A stretch of 64,000 nucleotides of DNA from Dipteris shenzhenensis. Its lineage: Eukaryota > Polypodiophyta > Polypodiopsida > Gleicheniales. A program made the position numbers and the translations under genes. The stretch lies in assembly GCA_047967505.1 (NCBI GenBank), contig CM106539.1; one strand, given 5' to 3'. Shown here piece by piece: positions 45,042 through 56,307 of the stretch (positions are counted from its first letter, which is position 1; each line of letters starts with the position of its first letter). A model generated the notes under the pieces. It was given only the letters and a program-made list of their open reading frames with translations. It made no database searches and had not been told where the DNA came from.

Positions 45042-48000
45042 GATGCCGCCACTAAAGAGGATGCATAGAAAGAGCCCACCGCCTTAACCACAGGACCCCC
45101 TTCAGAGTTCGCATCCATCTACATCCTCTCAACCACAGAGACCACAGGCATTCGTGGTCCAAAGCGATAGCTCCAAAGAAGATTCAGTGCTTGACCAAGC
45201 AGAACAAATGCCACCCCAGTCACAACCGGCCTACATAGCCATTGACAAGGCCCAATCACTGGAACTTGTCTGGCCATCCACATCGACTTACGCTCTTTCC
45301 CAGGAAGCAACATCTTACTTAGAGCAATGGGGTCTAGGCAGTTTGCATGAGAGCCTCAAATCCTTGGAGGACAGTCCTTCCTTGACCACCTACATCAAGG
45401 ACTTTCTCCATTCTTACTACTCTAGCAATGCAAAGGATGGCAAGTACGGTACAATCATTGTACAGCAGAGCCCACTCAACATTATTCTCAACAGTATAGT
45501 CATTCAAAGGGCTTTCTCACTGCCAAAACAAGGTGGCAAATACCCTAAACGGTCTACTGATGAAAAGTTTATCAAAGTACAGTCTCTCCTCACCAAGGGC
45601 ACACTGATCCATAGAGATGGCATATTGCTTCGCACAATCCTTGACCATCGCCTCAAGGAAGCAGCACAATTCCTATCCACAATCTTGGGAATTAAGTATG
45701 ACAAAGATCGCTCCCTTATACTCCACACATTTGTTTTGCTAAGTAGGAAGCTAAAACAAGACTGGGTCCAACACTTTGTCATCTTCTTTACCAAGAAACT
45801 CGATGGTTCTTTAGGCCAAAAATGTAAAATTCCACACTTATTGGCTATAATCATCAAAAAAGAACTACAAGAAACAGAAATGTCTCTGCCCCAGTCACCA
45901 AAACCAATTGAGGAGTTAGACATACCCTTCTCACCAGTATGGGAGCCGTCACCAACTTCTCTAACTATCACATTGATAAGTGGAGATGCCTTAGCAGAAG
46001 TACCTATTTTGGAGGTCGGGATTGCGGAATTGCCCCATGAGATGCTACAGCTCGGTGCACAACTGCAACCAATAAGTCTCCACCAACAGCACTAACCAAA
46101 GCTCGAGACAAGATCGGCACCCGAACTTGAGGAAAGATCGGCACCAGAGCCTGAGAGTACATCAGCACTCGCCCATCGACGCCATGCCAGTCGATGAGCC
46201 ACAAGGGGAGCTAGTGCTAGATCAACAGTATGACTATTGTACACAAGGGTCTGAAATGCCATTGGAACAACCTCCCCCAAGTACTATAGAATCATCGGGA
46301 TGGCTACATGGGCACCACTTGTATCAACAATATCACCAGACCTCATCACCATCTATTATTCTCCAACATCAAGCTAGCCAAATGATCCAAATGTCAGAAC
46401 TATTCACTAGCTTGGCCAAGGAAGAATATGCAAGAGAATTGGAAAGGCAGACTACATCACAAATCGAAGACCAATTCTAGGAAATCGCCATAGAGGTCAA
46501 GCCACTTCGGGCACAGATAGATGAGGAGGTAGAAGAAGTGTGCATGAACCAAGCTCTCCAAGCTCAAGAGAAGGCAGTAAGGGATGTGACCTCCAACCTC
46601 CACCAAAGTCAAACATAGCTGACTGTAGCAGTAGAAGCAATGACAATCCTACAGACCTACCATAACTCCTTGACATTTGCACATGCACAACAGACGAAGG
46701 TAGTGGCACAAGCTCGACTCACTCTAATTCACAAAGAAGAAGAGCTCCAGGATTATAAAGACAAGCTTGTAGACATGAAACAATCTTTGGCAGTACCTGC
46801 CTTCAGCATTGATGAGCTTACAAGGGAATGCAGAATCTTAAAAGACCAACTTGCTAGTGTTCAAGAGGCTAGCACTTCACAAGCACAAGTCTTGGACCAA
46901 TGGTCCCATACCACTTAAGACATTCCTCAACCGACAAAGGTCACCTTGCAAATGAGAAAGCTTAAGGAGGCATACACAACCATCTACCATCAATACAAAG
47001 AAAAAATGAATGAGATGCACTCCCAAAAAATAATCATCTCCAAGCTTGAACTCCAATTGCTAGTGCACAACAATGAGGCATTGGAGAACAACACCAATGA
47101 TGCCCCACTACAATGCACAACAGTGGTGTACCAAGAGCTTGTGGCTGCTCTACAAGTGGAAGATCACCTCAACGCATGCGTGCTTATCCAATGGAAGCAA
47201 CTCCAAATCAGGATCATATTTGCTCATCCAACAATCACCTGGGAACGTTCCATCGGGACTAAAACCCTGCGCATAATTTGCCAAGACTTGTCTAAAGATG
47301 AGAAAAATATCTTCTACCTGTCTACACATGCCGGGTTTATAACACTCAGGACGGATGCTTTCATTGCATATGTCTGCCTCATGGGTAGTCCTCCCCTCAG
47401 GGTTATTGCAGGTTTGTTGCCATTGCTACAAAGGCCATCGCTATTATTTGCATAGCACGACATAACTGACATCCCACCCATGCAATTGATTATCCCATCG
47501 CACCAGCAAAAAGAAGTGTCGGAAGATGACAAGGCCTATCTCACATCCAACTTCCCATATCTAACTACTCTTTCAACCAACATCATAACCTCACTTACCC
47601 TTGCTGCTACCACCCTCTTAACCTTCCCCGAGCTCCATCCTAACATCTATTCCCTCCATCATCTCTTTGCTCATGCCTCTCACCATTTTCAACTAAGCCA
47701 ACACTCACAAACTTACAAGCCCCTCACACCTAGCTTTTTCCCCTCCCTTGCTAATCCTACCCTTGAGGATTACCAAGCTACTCAAACCATTTGCCCAGTT
47801 CTTCCCCCCCTCCCCTCTGCTCCCCCTTCCACCACTATCACTCTGCCATATTTCTCCCCAATGTCCCCCGATTCTCTCCTTGCCCCGTCATCACCTCCGA
47901 CACTTCTGGTGCTTCCATCAGCAAAAAATGACACAGTATTTGATTTTGAATATCAGGATTCGGATAATCCAATTCGTACGCCCATGCCAAGTTCCAATGA

Positions 48001-48685
48001 TGGGTATGATTTTGATGAGATACCACTTCCCAGTAACCCCATCAAGGAATTTTGGAGCAAATATCTTGATATGAAAACTCGAGGTGGATGGAACTTTCCT
48101 ACGAACCTTCGTCAGCGTAAAATTAGTGAAGGTTGGATTAGCAAGTTGGATCCACAACCTAATTGGTGCCGTCCCAAGCTCTTTGATGTAATCTTCTTAA
48201 AGGAGTACTTACGGGCACCTCCACATCTCAGAACCCATCCCAAGTTCTATGCAGTTCCACGGCATAAAAAATGTGAAGCCAACATACACACTTTGGTTGA
48301 AGATCGAGTCATTAATTGGCCAATGATCGAACCGTACTCTGGCGTAGAATGGAATATCCAAGGCACAATGGTCCGAGCACTTCAGCAGCATGAACAAATA
48401 ATGCGCGGAAACATTGATCGCTTCCTTCGCCAAAGTGCTATATTCTGTAAAACATTGGAATTCATTCTGGAGGTCCCATGTAACCTTGATTCCCATTTGC
48501 CTCCACTCAACTTTAATCCCAATGAAAGGGTTGATGCTCAGATTACAAGCCGACTCTATCAAAGAGTGATCTTCTTAGAGGTATGCCACATATCTCTGTT
48601 GGAGCAAATGGTGGATACAGGCTACCTGGAAACTGCGCAAAAATTGTATGGTGCTAAGGCTTTACAGCAGGATCCACTGGCATGA
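45042..48685 (+). pseudogene. Long accessory ORF between LTRs A and B, unknown function
   Basis: From about 45.04 kb (ATG 45042, then a frameshift) to TGA at 48683 the plus strand is essentially one coding region. Frame 1 covers 45088-46095, and a frameshift near 46.1-46.2 kb leads to frame 2 up to 48685. Frame 2 is broken only by four single stops (46478, 46616, 46916, 47453). The first part (about 300 residues) has 'LEQWGLGSLHESL', 'FLHSYYSSNAKDG' and 'IQRAFSLPKQGG'. The middle is probably coiled coil. Then comes a Pro/Ser-rich segment and a conserved-looking carboxy end ('NWCRPKLFDVIFLKEYL', 'GVEWNIQGTMVRALQQHEQI'). No gag, protease, RT or integrase motif is present. It may be an extra ORF of Tat/Athila-like elements or captured host sequence; I do not recognise it. 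Confidence 0.65.
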
Positions 48686-48785
48686 CACAAGTTTCACAGC
48701 CACTGGACTAAAAGCATGGCAACCCAGGTACGTGCTCGCAATCAGCCATAACCCAAGGACGGGTAATAAAATGGATCCGGGAGTA

Positions 48786-50052
48786 TGTTGACTCTGTGCC
48801 AACATGAACTTATGTAGAAAGAGAATGTGTTACAACTTTGTGATACAACTTTGTGTTACAACTTCTACATACGACTTCTACATGTAGAAAGAGAATGTGT
48901 TACAACTTTGTGTTACAACTTTGTGATACAACTTTGTGTTACAACTTTGTGATACAACTTTGTGTTACAACTTCTACATACTACTTCTACATGTAGAAAG
49001 AGAATGTGTTACAACTTTGTGTTACAACTTCTACATGTAGAAAGCGAACATGTTACAACTTTGTGTTACAACTTCTACATGTAGAAAGAGAATGTGTTAC
49101 AACTTTGTGTTACAATTCCTACATGTAGAGAGAGAAGCTCTCCAACTTGTATAAATACCCCATAATGGAGTGAAGCCCACACTCTTTGGGGCATTATGTT
49201 GAGTCTACTTTGGTATTCCAAGCATTTGTCTCAAGTGTCCATGCTTCCTTGCACTCCACGTCCAAAAGCATGTCCTAACCTTGCAACTCCTCCTCCCCTC
49301 TCCTCCAACCTTGCAACCCACCCTCTCCCTCTCCTCCTCCCTCCTGCTCCTTCCTCCTCCTCCTCCCTCCTCCTCCTTCTCCTCCCTCCTCCTCCTCCTC
49401 CTCTCTCGTCCTCCTCCCTCCTCCTCCTCCCTCCCTCCTCCCCCTCCTCCTCTCTCGTCCTCCTCCCTCCTCCTCCTCCCTCCTCTCTCTTCTTTCCCCC
49501 ATGCTCTTACACCTTCTTCCTCTCCCACTCCTATGCTCCCCCTAAACCCTTTGTTCCTCAACCCTTAAAACTCCATGATCTATGAGGGAGACGAGTTCTC
49601 CACCATGTACTCTACCCTGAACCTTAGATCCTCATTCTAACCCTAGAACCTCCTTATAAACCCTGCAACTCCTTCTAAACCCTGGAACTCCTTCTAAACC
49701 CTGGAACCTCCTTCTAACCCTGGAACCTCCTTCTGAACCCTTGGAACCTCCTTCTAACCCTAGAGCCTCCTTTTAACCCTTAAACTCCTCCTAAACCCTA
49801 CAACCCCCAATGAAGGCGAAAGCCTTCATTACCTCAATCATGATGATACACGTTCCTTTTACACATGCATGCACTTTGTTTGCTTATCACACTTAAGCCT
49901 ATGTCTCTTACCGGAACATGACTCGAGGTCCTAAGCTACATGTATACTATAACGACAACCCCAATATATCTGTAGGTGACAAAAAGCCTCTGAACCCTAC
50001 ATACTGAGAGAACCCAGCTCTTCCTACGAAAGCAGTACGAAAGAACCAACAT
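48786..50052 (+). mobile_element. LTR B of the gypsy composite, most complete copy
   Basis: 1267 bp, 'tgttgactctg' to '...accaaca', followed directly by a primer site. It contains the 'gttacaactttgtg' array (48813-49130), a TATA box, CTC-rich microsatellite (49290-49500) and the 'ccttctaaaccctgg' minisatellite (49605-49800). The purine-containing 'ggatccgggagta' just upstream could be the polypurine tract of the unit to the left, so B may serve as 3' LTR of the left unit and 5' LTR of the right one. Confidence 0.85.
49150..49157 (+). promoter_or_regulatory. TATA box in LTR B
   Basis: 'tataaata' followed by 'ccccataatgg'. It is conserved in the minus-strand LTR relic at 40.4 kb and missing from LTRs A and C. 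Confidence 0.6.
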
Positions 50053-50212
50053 TTGGCATCGCTGTTGGGAATCGATGAACCCGGGTCACCCGCGTGATAG
50101 GTAGGTATACTTACCACTCAACATTTGGTGCCGTTGCCGAGGAACAAACCAGAGTCACCCACGTGACAGGCGAGTATACTTACCACTCAACATTTGGCAC
50201 CGCTATCGGGGA
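50051..50212 (+). repeat. Triplicated gypsy primer binding site
   Basis: Three PBS-like words follow LTR B: 'tttggcatcgctgttggga' (50053), 'tttggtgccgttgccgagga' (about 50124) and 'tttggcaccgctatcgggga' (about 50193). The first two are each followed by a similar 'gtcacccrcgtgayagg' and 'tatacttaccactcaaca' stretch, giving spacings of about 69-71 bp. They resemble the 'tggcgccgttgccgggga' PBS of plant Tat/Athila gypsy elements. Confidence 0.85.
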
Positions 50213-50879
50213 GACTAGCATCTCAAGTAAGAGTAAACATACGCAGGTATGTGTAGAAAACAAAGTTGAACTTTGCATTTCACGAAAATAACACTCAAGG
50301 GCAAAGAGAGTAAATTTTTTTTTCCATTTCTAGCCAAACATATCAACCCCAATAATCAACCTTGGGTTACTACCTTAAGAAATTTTCTTTATTTCTTAAA
50401 TAGAAGCCACTTGATAAACAATCAGGCTAGGTAGTGGACACAAATCTGTAGAGCTTGCGATTTCAATCATTTTACCTTTTTTCAGAAAAGCAAACCAAGC
50501 TATCCACTAAAAGTTATGGCTCGGGAAGAGTTTAGGGTTAAACCCTAAACCTAAACCCTAAACCTAAACTCAAATCCTATAAAAACCAACTCCACCCCCT
50601 CATTCTTCATCTTTCACTTTTTGCCTCCATTCTCTTCTTCATTCCGAGCCCTACGCAAGACACTCCTCCCTCTCCATCGACCACCACCTTACTCCTATCT
50701 TCACATTGTACGTAACTTCGAGCCCATCTCGCAGCGATAACCCAGCCATCCACCCACCGTCCATTGTTCCTCAACAATCCTGTTACATCAAGAAAGACTT
50801 GGAGAGCGTTCAGGTGACCACCTCTCTCTCCCTTTCGATTTTCATCTGTCAAGTTTTTATTTCTTCTCTCTTTTTTTTT

Positions 50880-51249
50880 TTCCCCTTCCATTTTCACCAC
50901 CCCCTCCCCCTCCCCCCTCCATTTCCACCACCCCCCTCCCCCCTCCATCTCCACCACCCTCTTCCCCCTTCCCCCCTCTATCTCCACCACCATCCCCCCG
51001 GCCCCCCCCTTCCCCCTCCCCCCTCCATCTCCACCTCCCCCTCCCCCTCCCCCCTCCATCTCCACCACCATTCCCCCCCCCCTCCCTTCCCCTCCCCCCT
51101 TCATCTCCACCACCCCCCTTCCCCCCTCCATCTCCACCACCATCCCCCCCCCCCTTCCCCCTCCCCTCGATCTCCACCACCATTCCCCCCCCTCCCCCCT
51201 CCCCCTCCCCCCTCCATCTCCACCACCACCACCCCCTCCCCCCTCCATA
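50880..51249. repeat. C-rich minisatellite next to the assembly gap
   Basis: Roughly 25-30-bp units of 'ccctccatctccaccacc' with variable C runs, cut off by the gap. The true length is unknown. Confidence 0.9.
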
Positions 51250-51349
51250 NNNNNNNNNNNNNNNNNNNNNNNNNNNNNNNNNNNNNNNNNNNNNNNNNNN
51301 NNNNNNNNNNNNNNNNNNNNNNNNNNNNNNNNNNNNNNNNNNNNNNNNN
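51250..51349. other. Assembly gap (100 N)
   Basis: Exactly 100 N, a conventional placeholder of unknown true size. Confidence 1.
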
Positions 51350-51605
51350 TGCCATCGCCCTTTATCGCCAACCGTCCCACGCCCCGCCCCGCGTGCCTCC
51401 CGTCATCTCCTGCCACCGTGCTCTCCCGCCCTCTGCCCACCTCCCTCACTCCCCACTCCACCCTCTCCTCCTCTCCACCTCCCTCACCTACCCCTCCACT
51501 CTCCCCTTTCCCCCTCCCCTCTTCCGCAGCTGCCCTCGCAACCCCTCCCCGACGACACCGTCGAGCCAACCCCCCCTCCCCACAGTTTTCTTAAAAAAAA
51601 CCACT

Positions 51606-51960
51606 ACACTAAATCTAGGTTAGACTAACCCTGGTTAGGTTAGTTGTGGTTAGGTTAGGTTAGTGGGTTAGCTAGGTTATGTTAGTTAACTTGGGTTAAG
51701 TTAGTTAACCATGGTTTGGTTAGTAAACCTAGGTTAGGTTAGTTACTGAACAAGGAGTTAACCATGGTTTGGTTAGTAAACCTAGGTTAGGTTAGTTACT
51801 GAAAAAGGTTAGGTTAGTACTAACTTTGTTAAGGTTAGTTTTACCCTAGGTTAGTATTAACCTAATTTAGGTTAGTTTTCACCTCAGTTAGGTTAGACTA
51901 ACTCTTCAGTTACTAACTAACTACAGTTAGTCAAACCTTCTAGTTATAGTAACCGAGAGG
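51606..51960. repeat. GGTTAG-rich degenerate array
   Basis: Repeated 'ggttaggttagt' with interspersed 'aaccatggt'. It includes a 53-bp tandem duplication (51704-51756 and from 51757). The unit resembles, but is not, a canonical TTTAGGG telomere repeat. Confidence 0.85.
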
Positions 51961-52595
51961 ATGTAGGTTAGTTACCCTAACTAGAGTCACTTGGTTTCAA
52001 CCCCTCAATTGGGCTTAAAGTCCATTTACACCACCATTAGAACCCCCCCCCAAAAGCAAAATTTACCCCTACTTTAACCCCTTGCAACTCATCCGTTTGG
52101 GACCCCAAACTGAACCCTGTTTGAACCCAGATTTCACACACGAAAACACCATGCTACGAGGTATTTTTCCAACCCATTGCACACCATTTTGGCATCCCTA
52201 GAACACGTTCATTCGTGCCCTTTTGTGGGCCTCGTTTCGCACAAATTCGCTCGTATTTTGATGTCGTGACCTCTAATTAACGATCCATCTACATCAACAC
52301 AATTCCCTATACACGTAGGACAATCTTAGGTACATTATTAACACGACGGTCCCTACAGACACTAACACCACTCTAACCCTCCCAACAACACTACATCCAC
52401 ACCCACACTTGTGGCAGAGACACCCTTGGCAAATCTTGCCCAATCTGCATGCAGTTATGCTTTGGCCAACGCCTTCAACTCCAACGCTCACCAAATCCAC
52501 ATATAACTCCGCTGCAACAATCGCCCCTGCCAATCCTCTACCCCGAATCCCCCCCTGAGATTCAACCTCTCCCTTTAACTCCTCCATGCCCCAAC

Positions 52596-54190
52596 ATGGC
52601 TGGACGCCGTCATGACAATGAAGGGGATTTCAACCTCGATGCAGAGGCTGACAATTTCTTCAATCAAAGAAATAACAACAATCAAGGCCGACACCCTTTG
52701 GGAAAACTGAAACTTCCCAAATATAATGGTCGTGGAGATCCAGCCCGATTCCTCTAGCATTTTGATGCCGTATGCCGCACAGGTGGAGATCAATCCCATG
52801 AAACCAAGGTGGCTTGGTTTCCCATGGCCTTAACTGATGAAGCGTCTGAATGGTACCTAGACCTTCTCATGGAAGAACGCGCCACATGGGACCTACTTCA
52901 AACATAATTCAAACGATGCTTTCAAACAGAGAGGCTACAAGATGATCACACTCTCCAACTAAGCAAGCTCGAACAAGGCCGGCGAGAAGATGTATGCACG
53001 TACTTGGGTAAGATGAAGAGATTAATCGCCAAATGTGACCCACGACCAGATGCAAAGTACCTCACAGCATGGTTCATAGCAGGTCTAAGAAAGAAAATCC
53101 GAAAGGATATGAAAAAGATAAGCAGCTATGAAATGTTCAGTGCTGTTCATGTGGCAACCATTGACATCGAGGATGGCATGACCGACTCAAACACTAGTAG
53201 TGATGATGGCAGATCTAATACATGAGATAAGCACTTGAAAAAGGATAAATCAAAGGACACTGCCGAAACATCAAATGAAGATCGCCTAGAGGCCATGACC
53301 ATGAAGCTGAAAGAAGACATGATGCAGGCCATGGAACAAAAACTTCAATTGTCTCAGCCACCAACTCAGACATATCCACGACGAGAAAATATCTGATGTC
53401 CACACTGCATGGCAAATCATATAGCAAATGAGTGCCCGATCCTCAGAGCTAGGATCACTGCACAAGCAAATCCACTGCCAAGGTTGTGGTGCCATATCTG
53501 TGTCGTCGGCGGCCATGATGAGAATAGTTGCATCTTCAACATGCGCAACAACCCGCCTCGACCTCAATAATACCAAGCGGCACCCATGCCAAGATATAGG
53601 CAACTGACACTTGCACAAGCGCCCCCAACTCCGAGGCTAAATCCTATTCCCGTTCGAACACGTCCCACAACTACTCAGGAATCCGAATCCATGACCATAT
53701 CCAAGAGCACCAAATCCAGCTCCTCAGGCAATTCCAATACATTAATTACAAGCTGAGGAAGTAGACTCGCCATTTGAGTATGAAGCAAAGTACCCAGTGT
53801 ACTATGTAGAAGGTGCAGAGGGTCTAATACCAGTTTATGCAAATCAAGTACATCCAACACATATCGCACACCAATCAAGTGCTACAGTTGTGGAGAAAAT
53901 CACCATATCGCAGAGTGCCCTCATCGTGGTAGCCCAGCTACTTTCCAACCACTCTACAAAGATTGTGGCATAGGACATGCCTGTATGGATTGTCCCATGA
54001 AAAATAAGGTCCCAGAACAAACAGAGGTTAAGCCTAATGTCCCAATCAGCATCATTGGGGTGGACCATCAAAGTCTAGGTCCGGCAAGTGTAAAATCACA
54101 ACCTGTAAATATAATTACATGCCAACAGAAAGAGGCCACCAAGGACCCTAACATTCCAATCCAACCAACACGACTTCTAAAAAAGAAATC
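52596..54190 (+). pseudogene. Ty3/gypsy gag with several zinc knuckles
   Basis: ATG at 52596. The frame gives 'LGKLKLPKYNGRGDPARF', 'ALTDEASEWYLDLL', 'LEQGRREDVCTYLGKMKRL' and 'FIAGLRKKIRKDM', the retrotransposon Gag (PF03732-type) pattern. The same frame runs on with stops at 52755, 52905, 53223, 53394 and 53567, through knuckles 'CPHCMANHIANEC' and 'CHICVVGGHDENSC'. Further knuckle-like 'CYSCGENHHIAEC' and 'CGIGHACMDC' lie at 53.87-54.0 kb. Four knuckles is more than usual. It encodes a capsid/nucleocapsid, here inactivated. Confidence 0.82.
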
Positions 54191-54194
54191 ATAA

Positions 54195-55310
54195 TTGCCT
54201 CCACCTCCGCCAAGCAATGAGCAACCGAGCTCATCCACATTAACTCCCGAGCCTCAAATAAAAGAAGCTCCATATCCAAATGCAGAGGTGGAGAAGGCTT
54301 GTTTTCAGGCACTTCAACAATGGGTACAAAATGAACAAGCTCAATTTGAGGCTGAGAAACAAGCTCAAGACCCAATCCATGACCTGGCCCCACAAAGTAT
54401 TGATACTATACTCAAGCCTTTGTTCCAACAACAGACTCCACAACAGAATGTACCGCCATGTCAACTTGAAGGAGGCGCACTCTCTAGCATCCTGAGTTGC
54501 CCTGTGTCAATTCCCATCGGAATCCTCTTACAAAATTGTCCCAAACTATGGAAGAGTTTCAAAGGATGGATTGAACTCGCAAATCCCCCTCCACCTATGA
54601 ATGACATTGAAGATATCCCTGTGCGGATGGGTGAGAGAGATGACATATGCAACATTACCGTGCCTTTGATCCACAAGGCATATAATGAAGTCCAAGCCAT
54701 AGTGGATGGTGGAGCAGGTGTAAATGTCCTATCCAAGGAGCATGACACATGTCAGGCTAGTTCAACCCCATCAGAGGCCGATCTTCGAAAAGTGTCGGAA
54801 TACTTCAAGAATTATACAAGTGGCAGTACGCCAATAGCAATGCCAAGACCACTTAGAGAATCTGAAGTTCAAGAAACCGATAGCATTGGAGAAACTCCAA
54901 TCTATGAGGGACTGGCAAAAACATGCACAATAAACCTCGCCCTTGAAGGGGAGGAAGAAAAATTGGTTTTCATTGGGAAACAGCTTCGTCAAGAAGATGA
55001 AACCAAACTCAAAGTACTCCTAATGGAATACCATGACTGCCTAGCTTGGTCATACAAAGAGATGAAAGGAATTTCACCAGAAGTGGCAGTACACACGATA
55101 CCTATAAGGGAAGGTGCTCACCCTAAGGTATGTGGACCTTATCGCACAAATCCTAAATATGGCACCATGGTATATGACGAGTTGGAAAAACTCCTAGATG
55201 CCAGATTCATCTACGAGATAGAGCACACTGATTGGGTTTCACCCATTGTCATTGTACCTAAATGCAACAAGAAGCTCAGAATATGCACAACCGTCTCCTA
55301 TATGCTATAA
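54195..55310 (+). pseudogene. Truncated gypsy pol: protease start fused to RT start
   Basis: 371 codons in the gag frame. A Pro/Gln-rich linker leads to protease 'VQAIVDGGAGVNVLSKE', but the rest of the protease is missing; sequence jumps to a linker and then the pre-RT/RT start. There 'LVFIGKQLRQEDETKL', 'YHDCLAWSYKEMKGI' and 'DWVSPIVIVPKCNKKLRI' are seen. It stops before the RT catalytic YxDD, with RNase H and integrase absent. At least two internal deletions are implied, so the right unit is non-autonomous. Confidence 0.85.
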
Positions 55311-55544
55311 TATCAGACTTGCATACTAATTATCTACAAGCTCAATGATACGGGTGCAATCGCATCTAATAGGTATGCAAGCTGGCCAGAAATGCCAACC
55401 TCAACAACGAGACCCCCGCCAAACCTCTTCCCAAGAAGATTTGATGGCAGAGTCCACAACCTTAGCAACGAGATCCCCTCTGAAATTCACAACCGTCTAC
55501 CCCTCCTAAAGAGGAGATAAGCTTCTTGACTACAGACCACAAAT

Positions 55545-56307
55545 TGTTGAGTCTACTTTGGTATTCCAAGCATTTTCCTCAAGTGTCCATGCTTCCTTGC
55601 ACTCCACGTCCAAAAGCATGTCCTAACCTTGCAACTCCTCCTCCCCTCTCCTCCAACCTTGCAACCCACCCTCTCCCTCTCCTCCTCCCTCCTGCTCCTT
55701 CCTCCTCCTCCTCCCTCCTCCTCCTCCTCCTCCCTCCCCCTCCTCCTCCTCTCTCGTCCTCCTCCCTCCTCCTCCTCCTCCTCCCTCCTCCTCCTCCTCC
55801 TCTCTCGTCCTCCTCCCTCCTCCTCCTCCTCCTCCCTCCTCCTCCTCCTCCTCTCTCATCCTCCTCCCTCCTCTCTCTTCTTTCCCCCATGCTCTTACAC
55901 CTTCTTCCTCTCCCACTCCTATGCTCCCCCTAAACCCTTTGTTCCTCAACCCTTAAAACTCCATGATCTATGAGGGAGATGAGTTCTCCACCATGTACTC
56001 TACCCTGAACCTTGGATCCTCATTCTAACCCTGGAACCTCCTTCTAAACCCTGCAACTCCTTCTAAACCCTAGAACTCCTTCTAAACACTGGAACCTCCT
56101 TCTAACCCTGGAACCTCCTTCTAAACCCTGGAACCTCCTTCTAACCTTGGAGCCTCCTTTTAACCCTTAAACTCCTCCTAAACCCTACAACCCCCAATGA
56201 AGGCGAAAGCCTTCATTACCTCAATCATGATGACACACGTTCCTTTTACACATGCATGCACTTTGTTTGCTTACCACACTTAAGCCTACGTCTCTCACCG
56301 GAACATG
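55545..56307 (+). mobile_element. LTR C of the gypsy composite, truncated at both ends
   Basis: Matches LTR B from 49198 ('tgttgagtctactttgg') through the CTC-rich microsatellite (55640-55880) and minisatellite (55995-56190) to 'ggaacatg'. It lacks B's first ~410 and last ~130 bases. At 56307 it joins Helitron helicase sequence within a short shared word 'aacatg'. Confidence 0.85.

Larger units (their letters stand above)
50292..52595 (+). other. Leader of the right gypsy unit: repeats and assembly gap
   Basis: No credible gene. It holds telomere-like CCCTAAA/TTTAGGG words (50531-50570), a C-rich minisatellite of 'ccctccatctccaccacc' units (50880-51249), 100 Ns (51250-51349) and a GGTTAG-rich array (51606-51960). 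Long proline/glycine-rich frames across the C-rich stretch are composition artefacts. Confidence 0.75.

Noticed and set aside
49196-49585. Ser/Pro/Leu-rich and Glu/Arg-rich frames in LTRs B and C (also 55526-55973)
   Set aside because: Translations of a CTC/GAG microsatellite inside LTRs; open in several frames on both strands at once.
50607-51623. Long proline-rich (plus) and glycine/arginine-rich (minus) frames over 50.6-51.6 kb
   Set aside because: They translate a C-rich minisatellite and run through 100 Ns; composition artefact, not a protein gene.
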